Positions 45,126 to 52,284 of a stretch of DNA of 54,672 bases are shown piece by piece. The notes below the pieces were generated by a model that did no database searches, was not told where the DNA came from, and worked only from the letters and a program-made list of their open reading frames with translations. Position numbers and translations under genes: made by a program. This DNA comes from Opitutaceae bacterium. Its GTDB lineage: Bacteria > Verrucomicrobiota > Verrucomicrobiia > Opitutales > Opitutaceae. The stretch covers positions 1 to 54,672 of the forward strand of contig JAEUHA010000083.1 of the NCBI GenBank assembly GCA_016793535.1, given 5' to 3'. The first letter of the stretch is position 1. Each line of letters begins with the position of its first letter.

Positions 45126-47713
45126 CGTCGCCGGTTTACCATCCTCCTTCCGCCTTCATGCGCCGCACAGCCCCGCCAGCCGGTCTCCTCTCCCTCCTTT
45201 GCCTGGCCGCCGGAATCGTCCTCCCGGCGCCGGGCGCCGAACGCGAGGATCCGCTCTTCGACTGGACGCCCTGGGAGCAGCACCGCACCTCGGTCCGCCA
45301 TCCGAGCGGCGCAATCCAGCCGGGCGACCTCGCGCGGGCCCGGGCCAATATCGAGCGCTACGCCTGGGCCCGCTCGCACGTGGACGGACTCGAGCGGGCG
45401 GCCGCCGCCGTGCTGCCGCGCCTGACGCCGGCGTACCTGGAGCAGATGATTCCCGCGACCACGCCCGGCGACCCGAAGTTCACGCCCTGTCCGGCCTGCC
45501 GTGACCAGGGCAAACCGGTGCATCCGCACGGACTCTGGTCGTGGAATGCGAACCGCCCGGAGGAGCTTTCGTGCGACATGTGCCGGACCACGTTTCCCAA
45601 CGACAAGTATCCGGAGACCGTTGTCCTGCAGACCCGCCGGGGCCGCCCGCAGACGCTCTCGTACTACGGCGGCGAACCGTTCGTGATCTTCAGCTACAAG
45701 ACCGGCCGGCCCAGTTTCTCCGCGAACATCCGCGCGCGAAAGGTTGCGTACCTCGCCGGACTCGCCCGCACCCTCGCGGAGGCGCACCTGCTCACGGGAA
45801 ACGTCGAGTACGCGCGTGGCGTACGCGCCATTCTGATACGTTTCGCCGCCACCTACCCCCACTGGCTCGTGCACACCGGCTACGGCGAATACGCGGACCT
45901 GCCGCCGAAGGTCGCGGCGCAGCACATCCTGCGGCTGCCCGAACCCGAGCTGTGTCCGCCGCCCAACCTGCCCGACCGCAAGCTGCATACCGGCTACTGG
46001 AGCGCCGGCCGCGCGGGCGGCGTGGGCCAGGAATCGGGCTTCGTCCGCCGCGTGGTCGAGGCCTACGATTTCACCTGCGACGCGCGCGGCGCCGATGGCA
46101 CGCCGGTCTACTCCGCGGACGAACGCCGCACGATCGAGCGCGACCTGCTGCTGGAAAGCACCCTGCTCCTCGTGGCGGACAAGCAGATCAACAACAAGTC
46201 GGTCGGCAATCGCACTGCCGCCGCGCTGGTCGGTCTCTGCGTCGGACACCCCGGGCTCGTGCGCTTCGGCTGGGAGGGATTCCAGCAGACCGTCGACGGC
46301 TGGTTCCTCCCGGACGGCACGACGTCGGAGTCGCCCGCGTACGCCATGATGACGCTCAACAACATTTGGGACATGGCCCAGGCGCTGCGCGGCTACTCCG
46401 ATCCGCCGGGCTATCGCGTCGCGGCGGGCGCCCGGGTCGACCGGCTCGATCCGTATCGCGGCACCGCCTACGAACGCGTCTGGACCGCGATGTTCAACGG
46501 CCTGCAGGGCGACCTGCGGTATCCCGCGTACGCGGACTCCTACCAGACGACAACGCTGAGCGCGCACTTTCTCGAACTCATGGTGGCCAACTATCCGGAG
46601 CGCCCCGAGTACCTCGCGGCCCTGCGCGAAACCTGCGGCCCCGACCTGACGCGCGGCATGGCGCCGCTGGCGCTCTATCAACGGGAGCCGGGACTCGAGA
46701 CGAAAACCGCGCCCGCCCTGCGTCTGCCCGACTGGGTGTCGCCGCACCTGCGGATCGGCCACCTGCGCACGGGGGCGGACGGACGCGAAAGCCTGCTGCT
46801 CCTGAGCGCCAGCCACTGGGGCGGCCACCACCATCTCGACAGCCTCAATCTCACGTATTGGAAAAATGGAGTCGAGGTCCTCTCCGACCTCGGCTACCTC
46901 TGGGATCACCCGAGGAAGTCCCAGACCGCGCGCACGGTCGCGCACCACACCGTGCTGCTCGACGGCCGGGACCAGGCGACCCGCGAGCGCGGCGGGGAGA
47001 TCGAGCTGTTTCGCACCTCCGAGCACGTGAAGGTGATGCAGGCCTCGTCGCAGGCCTACCCCGAGGCGCGGCTCTACCGTCGCACCGCGGCGGTGATCGA
47101 TCACGGGCAGGGGCGTAATTACGTCGTGGACTGCTTCGCCGTCGAAGGCGGGCGCACACAGGATTACGTCTTCCACGCCTCCGCCGGAACTGCCCGGATC
47201 ATCGACGGCCGGCTCACGCCCGCGCCCGACGTGAAACTGTACGACTTCGGACCGGCGCGCGCGATCGACGCGCCGGGCAGCTGGCGCGCCACCTGGCCCG
47301 GGGGCAATGGGTTCACCTGCGTGGCGTGGAACCTGCCGCAGGCCGGCGAGCGCAGCTACCTCGCCGACGGCTGGGGCCAGCGCGACTGGAAGAACTCGGA
47401 TGTGGGCGCCACGCTGCCCTACATCGTGCGTCGGACGGAGGGCGCGGGCGCGAAACGGTTCGTCTCCGTCTTCGAAGCGCATGCGGGAGCGGACGCGTTG
47501 GTGCGCGGAGTGCGGCTCGACGCCGCCGCGGGTGCGCTGGTGATCGAGACCGCGCTCGGCACCGACTACGTCCTGCTGCCGGGGACCGGCGCGACGGCGG
47601 AACTGCGGCTCCCAGCCACGGCCGGCGGACAAGTCTTGCGCGGCCGGTTCGCCGTGGCATCCGTGCAGGGTGGCACGGTCCGCTGGACGTTTGTCGAGCC
47701 GCCACCGCAGTAA
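45122..47713 (+). CDS. Heparinase II/III family protein
   Basis: Exported polysaccharide-lyase-like protein of up to 863 residues. The ATG at 45122 overlaps the regulator stop; ATG 45158 would give a cleaner signal peptide (MRRTAPPAGLLSLLCLAAG). The middle region contains two CxxC pairs, CPAC (about 119) and CDMC about 30 residues later, probably a small zinc site seen in related PVC proteins. An alpha-toroid-like helical domain follows, with the conserved NKSVGNRTAAALVG and LPDGTTSESPAYAMMT. The C-terminal Hepar_II_III beta domain has SHWGGHHHLDSLNL. Family members cleave uronic-acid-containing glycans such as alginate or heparan. It likely degrades such polymers in the periplasm. Confidence 0.88.
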   Translation: MTSPVYHPPSAFMRRTAPPAGLLSLLCLAAGIVLPAPGAEREDPLFDWTPWEQHRTSVRHPSGAIQPGDLARARANIERYAWARSHVDGLERAAAAVLPRLTPAYLEQMIPATTPGDPKFTPCPACRDQGKPVHPHGLWSWNANRPEELSCDMCRTTFPNDKYPETVVLQTRRGRPQTLSYYGGEPFVIFSYKTGRPSFSANIRARKVAYLAGLARTLAEAHLLTGNVEYARGVRAILIRFAATYPHWLVHTGYGEYADLPPKVAAQHILRLPEPELCPPPNLPDRKLHTGYWSAGRAGGVGQESGFVRRVVEAYDFTCDARGADGTPVYSADERRTIERDLLLESTLLLVADKQINNKSVGNRTAAALVGLCVGHPGLVRFGWEGFQQTVDGWFLPDGTTSESPAYAMMTLNNIWDMAQALRGYSDPPGYRVAAGARVDRLDPYRGTAYERVWTAMFNGLQGDLRYPAYADSYQTTTLSAHFLELMVANYPERPEYLAALRETCGPDLTRGMAPLALYQREPGLETKTAPALRLPDWVSPHLRIGHLRTGADGRESLLLLSASHWGGHHHLDSLNLTYWKNGVEVLSDLGYLWDHPRKSQTARTVAHHTVLLDGRDQATRERGGEIELFRTSEHVKVMQASSQAYPEARLYRRTAAVIDHGQGRNYVVDCFAVEGGRTQDYVFHASAGTARIIDGRLTPAPDVKLYDFGPARAIDAPGSWRATWPGGNGFTCVAWNLPQAGERSYLADGWGQRDWKNSDVGATLPYIVRRTEGAGAKRFVSVFEAHAGADALVRGVRLDAAAGALVIETALGTDYVLLPGTGATAELRLPATAGGQVLRGRFAVASVQGGTVRWTFVEPPPQ

Positions 47714-47778
47714 GCGGATCGATGCCTACTCCTCGCCTGCGACGCTTGGACTGGAACCCGGGCACGGCGCAAAAATCT

Positions 47779-47852
47779 GGACCGCGGATTTCGCAGATAG
47801 CCCGGATACGTCCGGACTATCCGCGCCCTCCCGGTCATCCGCGGTCGAGTCC
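47779..47852. repeat. Degenerate inverted repeat of 9-base units
   Basis: Left arm from 47779 reads approximately CGCGGATTT, CGCAGATAG, CCCGGATAC. The right arm, up to 47852, reverse complemented, reads CGCGGATGA, CCGGGAGGG, CGCGGATAG. Outer bases GGAC and GTCC complete it. It is in the gap after the heparinase gene. The period of nine is shared with the element at 9636, but the unit differs. Confidence 0.55.
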
Positions 47853-47887
47853 TTAGCTCACAGCCCGCACTGATTCGACCGATCGGC

Positions 47888-47915
47888 GTGAGCGGCTTGG
47901 GGACAAGCCGCTCAC
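47888..47915. terminator. Perfect 12-bp hairpin between convergent genes
   Basis: GTGAGCGGCTTG (47888-47899) and CAAGCCGCTCAC (47904-47915) pair perfectly around GGGA. It lies 21 bases beyond the TonB receptor stop (minus strand) and downstream of the heparinase gene (plus strand), so it could end both transcripts. There is no T-run. It might also be one more dispersed palindrome. Confidence 0.5.
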
Positions 47916-47936
47916 GGCAGCGCACCGCCAGCGCGA

Positions 47937-50918
47937 TCAGAATCGCCCGTTCACGCCGAAGGTGATCGACGTGCCGTTGATGATCGTGGTCGACATCTGG
48001 CTCGGCACGCTGCGGTAGAGGGCCTGCGGTTCGTTGAAGAGATTGGCCACGTCCACGGTGAACTGCAGCCACGGCCGGTACTGGTACGCGACGCCCGCGG
48101 TAACGGTTTCGTACTTGTAGCGGTAGTTGTTGCGCGCCGGCGTGGCGGCGGTGAACGCCGTGATGTAGCTGCCGACAAAGTTGTAGAGGACGCGGGTGCT
48201 GAACTTGCCGTGGCGCCAGGACAGGCTCGCGTTGCCGGTGCGCGGGATGAAGCCGGGCACCTCGTTGGTGCTGCGGTTCGTGGCGCCGCCGAAATCGCCC
48301 TCGGTCTTGATCAGCGTGTAGTTGGCCGACGCGCCCAGCCCTTTGAGCAATCCCGGCAGGAAGGTGAACTGCTGCTGGAACGTGAACTCCCAGCCGCGAA
48401 TCGTGGCGGTGCCGGCGTTGCCGGACGTAAGCCGGGTGAAGCCGGCGTATTCGCCGTTGTAACCGTTGTCGGATCCGGAGGCGATGGTGCCGGCCTCCGT
48501 GCCGCTGACGATGTAGTCGGTGATCGTCTTGTGGAACCAGCCGACCGACAGATTGCCGACGGGCTCGAAGTAATACTCGAGCGTCGCGTCCCAGTTCTTC
48601 GCGTACTGCGGCAGCAGGTTCGGGTTGTTCACGGTCAAGGTCTGCAGCGTTTCGTTGATCGTCTCGTTGGGCAGCGCGTTGTTCAGCGACGGCCGGCCGA
48701 AACTCGTCGACCAGCTGAGGCGGGCCTTGAGATTGGCGGTGACGTCGTGGGCGACGTGCGCGCTCGGAAACGACTTCGTGTAGTCACCGCGCAGCCGACG
48801 CTGCGTGCCGGCGTAGTCGCGTTCGGCGGAGCCCTGCGGGTCGGCCGTCTGCTGGGCGACGGTGCTGCCGACACGGTTGCGCACCCAGCCCCAGCTTTCC
48901 GTTTCCGTGCGCTCACGCCGCACGCCGGCGACGAGGTTGGTGCGACCGATCCGGGCCTGCGCCATCGCGTAGCCCGCCGTGATCCACTCGGTCACGGCGC
49001 GGTTGGCGGTATAGTTGTTCTGATAGTGATAATACAGGTCCTCGCGCCAGACCGCGGTGTTCACCGGCTTCCGGTCCTGCACGAACTGAACCGGCTCCCA
49101 GTACGGCATCCGCCGCCCGGTCTTGACGTAGTCGTAGCTGACGATCGAGGGATCCGCCGGAAGCGCCGTCGTGCCGGTGTAGTTGTAGCGCCGGGAAACG
49201 CTCTCCGCGCTCACATAGTTTTCCCGCCACAGGCCACCGACCTTGAGGGCGAGCGGGAAGCTCACCGGCAGTTCATAGCGCGCATTGCCGCGCAGCTCCT
49301 TGTTGTAATTGTCGTTTTGCAGGATCGAATTCGTGTAGGTCGTGGGCCGGTAATTGTTGGGATCGGTGAAGTCGGGTCCGCCGTTCTGGGTGAACCGCGG
49401 ATGCAGGTCCGATTGCGTGCGGTCGATGATCCAGCCGGCGCCGGTGAGACGATTGACGAGAATGCCACCGCGGCCACCGCCGCCGCCGTTGATGTTCGTC
49501 TGGGTATACAGCGCATTGTAGTCGAGTTGGAGCCGGCCGAAGGTTTGCTCGACGCCCAGGTCCAGACGACGCATGCGATTGTAGAAATTGCCCGGCCCGG
49601 TCGTCGTCTGTTCGATGATCGCCGCCGCCACCGGCCGCACGGTGGTGATCAGGTCGGTGTAGCCCGGCACGATGCCGGTCGTCGTCGCGTTGGGGACGGT
49701 CGTCTGGCTGCCGGTGAATGCGCGGGTCTCATACTGGCGCCGGAACGTCTCGATGGCGTCATTGACCACGGTGTTGAGCGAGAGCTTCGTCGTGGACGAC
49801 AGCCGGTAGTCGGTCTTGAGGTTGATGCTCTTTTGCTTCCGGTTGTTGTAATTGTCCCAGGTGCGGTAGTCCCACAGGTAGGCGGGCGAGGTCGTGGTGT
49901 TCTGAAAATCGCGGATCGTGCGGAATCCGCCGACGGCGTTTTCGCTGTAGAACAGATTCATGGAGACGCCGACGTTGCGCTCGCCGCCGAAGACGCCGAA
50001 GACCTCCTGCCACTGCAAGTTGAAGAGCGGATGGGCCCGGTGCGCCTCGCGCAGCGGCACGTGCTCGAGAAAGGGCGGCGCCCAGCGGACGCTTGCGCTG
50101 TAGGAGATGCGGCGCTTCTCGCGCATGCTGAGCGGGGAACGGCTGCGCAGGTTGATCGTGCCGCCGAGCGAATCCGCCCCCTTGTCCGGCGTGTGGCCCT
50201 TGGTGAGCTCCATCTGGTCGAACATCGTGCCGGTGAGATTATTGATGTTCGTCGAACGGCCGAGGGCGCCCTGGCTGGTGAGCGGCGAACCGTCGAGCGT
50301 GATCGTGTTCAGCCCCGGGCCGACGCCGCGGACCGTGAAGCCATCGACGAGGTTCTCGTCGCTGAGATTGCCCGCCACGCCCGGCAGCCGGATCGCGACC
50401 TCGCCGGCGTTCATGTTCGGCAGGTTGCCGAACGAATCCATCGCGACGATGCTCTTCACGTTCTCGGCGTTGCGCTGCGCGGTGATGGCGGCCGCACCGC
50501 CCTCGCGTTCACCGGTCACCTTGAACGCCTCGAGCTGGTAGATGCTGCTCGTGAGATCGAAGTTCCGCTCCGCGCGTTGCCCGGCGGACACGTTCACGGT
50601 GCTCCGGGCCGGATCGAGTCCGACGTACGTCACCACCACTTCGACCGGACCGGGCGGCAGATTGGCCAGGACGAAACGGCCGGTGTTGTCGGTGAGCGTG
50701 GCGAGCCCGAGCTGCGGCGCCTCGATCCGGGCGCCCTCGAGCAGGTTGCCGGTCGCCGGGTTACTGACGACGCCGGAGAGGCTGCCGGTTTCCGCACCGC
50801 GCGCGAGCGCAGCGAGCGTCAGCGAAACGACGAGCAGGAAATAGGGAATCAGACTGTGAATTCGGCGCCGGGTGAAGTCGAGGGAGCGAAGTTCGGAGCA
50901 GGGGTTTGGTGTGGTCAT
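47937..50918 (-). CDS. TonB-dependent outer-membrane receptor
   Basis: Receptor of 993 residues, paralogue of the one at 32385. The signal peptide (about 20-48, LIPYFLLVVSLTLAALARGAE) is followed by a CarboxypepD_reg-like domain (GVVSNPATGNLLEGARI, LTDNTGRFVLANL). The plug shows GEVAIRLPGVAGNLSDENL, FTVRGVGPGLNTITLDGSPL, KGHTPDKGADSLGGTINLRSR-type signature in part. The barrel ends with SITFGVNGRF, terminal Phe. ATG 50918 is chosen because the signal peptide follows; a longer frame from 51113 covers the next gene out of frame. It is last in a three-gene operon after the DUF1592 and DUF1552 genes. The substrate is unknown. Confidence 0.93.
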   Translation of the reverse strand: MTTPNPCSELRSLDFTRRRIHSLIPYFLLVVSLTLAALARGAETGSLSGVVSNPATGNLLEGARIEAPQLGLATLTDNTGRFVLANLPPGPVEVVVTYVGLDPARSTVNVSAGQRAERNFDLTSSIYQLEAFKVTGEREGGAAAITAQRNAENVKSIVAMDSFGNLPNMNAGEVAIRLPGVAGNLSDENLVDGFTVRGVGPGLNTITLDGSPLTSQGALGRSTNINNLTGTMFDQMELTKGHTPDKGADSLGGTINLRSRSPLSMREKRRISYSASVRWAPPFLEHVPLREAHRAHPLFNLQWQEVFGVFGGERNVGVSMNLFYSENAVGGFRTIRDFQNTTTSPAYLWDYRTWDNYNNRKQKSINLKTDYRLSSTTKLSLNTVVNDAIETFRRQYETRAFTGSQTTVPNATTTGIVPGYTDLITTVRPVAAAIIEQTTTGPGNFYNRMRRLDLGVEQTFGRLQLDYNALYTQTNINGGGGGRGGILVNRLTGAGWIIDRTQSDLHPRFTQNGGPDFTDPNNYRPTTYTNSILQNDNYNKELRGNARYELPVSFPLALKVGGLWRENYVSAESVSRRYNYTGTTALPADPSIVSYDYVKTGRRMPYWEPVQFVQDRKPVNTAVWREDLYYHYQNNYTANRAVTEWITAGYAMAQARIGRTNLVAGVRRERTETESWGWVRNRVGSTVAQQTADPQGSAERDYAGTQRRLRGDYTKSFPSAHVAHDVTANLKARLSWSTSFGRPSLNNALPNETINETLQTLTVNNPNLLPQYAKNWDATLEYYFEPVGNLSVGWFHKTITDYIVSGTEAGTIASGSDNGYNGEYAGFTRLTSGNAGTATIRGWEFTFQQQFTFLPGLLKGLGASANYTLIKTEGDFGGATNRSTNEVPGFIPRTGNASLSWRHGKFSTRVLYNFVGSYITAFTAATPARNNYRYKYETVTAGVAYQYRPWLQFTVDVANLFNEPQALYRSVPSQMSTTIINGTSITFGVNGRF

Positions 50919-50925
50919 GAAAGGG

Positions 50926-50952
50926 TGCGGCAGCCTGTCTGCAGGCTGCACC
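50926..50952. repeat. Hairpin in the DUF1552-receptor gap
   Basis: GCAGCCTG and its complement CAGGCTGC form an 8-bp stem extended by outer GTGC/GCAC pairs with one bulge. It occupies most of the 49-base gap between the DUF1552 stop and the receptor ATG. As RNA it would sit just upstream of the receptor start and might lower its translation or protect the 3' segment. Confidence 0.55.
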
Positions 50953-50967
50953 ACCTCGGGGCATCCC

Positions 50968-52284
50968 TCAGCCCAGGGCGAGCGGTCCGCCGGTACAGAG
51001 GTCCGGTTTGCCGAAAATCTCAAGGGGATGGCCGACCGCGTGCGCGAGGGCGAGATGCAGGCGGTTGTGCGGCACGCCCCCGAGCTTGAGCGAACGGCCC
51101 ATCTCGAAGCCAAAGCCGCCGCCGACGAGGACGAAGGGAATATCGTTCAGCGTGTGGGAGTTTCCCTTGCCGAGCTCGTTCGTCCACACGACCAGCGTGT
51201 GATCAAGCATCCGGTCGTTGCTCCCGGGTTCCGGCGTCGCGGCCAGTCGCTCCACGAGGTAACGCACTTCGCCCGCCAGCCAGCGGTTGATTTTTACCAG
51301 CTTCGCCTTGGCCGCTTCGTCGGTGTCGGGCTCGTGCGAAAGGCCGTGGTGTCCATCGGTGATATCCAGCCAGTTCATACGCGCCTGGCCCACGGACTTC
51401 GTGTACTGGAGCGTGGCGACGCGCGCCATGTCGTTCGCAAAGGAATTCACGAGCAGGTCGATCTGCATGCGGCTCAGTTGCGGCACGTTGTCGTTCTGGT
51501 CGGAGATGCCCGGAGTGAACGAGGGCGGGCCGACTCGCAGCTTCTGCTGCGCGGCGGTCTCGAGTTCACGTTCGAGCTGACGCACCAGGGTCTCGTGTTC
51601 CTCGAGCATGCGGCGATCCTCCGCGCTGATCATCCGGCGCACGCGGCCGAGTTGCGCCTGCAGGTCGTCGAGCACGCTCCGCAGGCTCGCGCGGTCCTTG
51701 AGCTGGCCGTAGAGTTTCTCGTACATCTGGTACGGATCGGAGACCGGTGCCACCGGCTTGCCCGGTCCGGCATACGACATCCGGGTCCACGGGTCCGCGC
51801 GGTCCTGGACGCCGACGCCAAATTCGATCGACCCAAACCGCGTCCGGGTCTCCGGCCGGCTCTGGAAGAAATTCTTCAGCTCCTGATCGATGGAGATGCC
51901 GCCACCCCACCCCGCCGGAATCGACTTGCCGCCACCCTTGATGTTGCCCGGCAGCAATTCGGCGCCGGTCAGGAGGCAGCTCATGCCCCGCATGTGATTG
52001 TCGCCGTCGCCACGCACACGGTTGTGCACCCCGTGCAGGATCAGCATCCGGTCCTTGAACGGTTCGAGCGGGGAAAGGATTTCCTTCAACGCGAATTCGC
52101 GGCCCACTTCGTCGGGCCAGAACGCGGGCGGGATCGTGCCATTCGGCGTGAAGACGATCACGAGGCGCTGCCGCGGGCGCGCGGGGGCGGCGAGCGCGAG
52201 ACTCGGCAACCCGACGATGAAGGGCAGCACGGCGGCGGACAGTCCCGTCCGTTGGATAAACTGGCGGCGCAGCAGCGGGGTCAT
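50968..52284 (-). CDS. DUF1552 (HXXSHH family) Tat-exported protein
   Basis: Protein of 438 residues. The start has a twin-arginine motif, LLRRQFIQRTG, and a hydrophobic stretch ending SLALAAPA. The DUF1552 core follows: RLVIVFTPNGTIPPAFWPDE, GDNHMRGMSCLLTGAEL, GGISIDQELKNFF, SYAGPGKPVAPVSDPYQMYEKLYG, then DGHHGLSHE, in which the family's final His is Glu, and LDHTLVVWTNELGKGN with FVLVGGG. The fold resembles sulfatase/alkaline phosphatase-like DUF1501 proteins, but function is unknown. It overlaps the DUF1592 stop by ATGA (52284 versus 52281); these two families are usually found paired in PVC bacteria and myxobacteria. Confidence 0.92.
   Translation of the reverse strand: MTPLLRRQFIQRTGLSAAVLPFIVGLPSLALAAPARPRQRLVIVFTPNGTIPPAFWPDEVGREFALKEILSPLEPFKDRMLILHGVHNRVRGDGDNHMRGMSCLLTGAELLPGNIKGGGKSIPAGWGGGISIDQELKNFFQSRPETRTRFGSIEFGVGVQDRADPWTRMSYAGPGKPVAPVSDPYQMYEKLYGQLKDRASLRSVLDDLQAQLGRVRRMISAEDRRMLEEHETLVRQLERELETAAQQKLRVGPPSFTPGISDQNDNVPQLSRMQIDLLVNSFANDMARVATLQYTKSVGQARMNWLDITDGHHGLSHEPDTDEAAKAKLVKINRWLAGEVRYLVERLAATPEPGSNDRMLDHTLVVWTNELGKGNSHTLNDIPFVLVGGGFGFEMGRSLKLGGVPHNRLHLALAHAVGHPLEIFGKPDLCTGGPLALG

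Noticed and set aside
47937-51113. Start of the second TonB receptor at 51113
   Set aside because: The first 65 residues would be the DUF1552 gene read out of frame. The signal peptide begins after ATG 50918.
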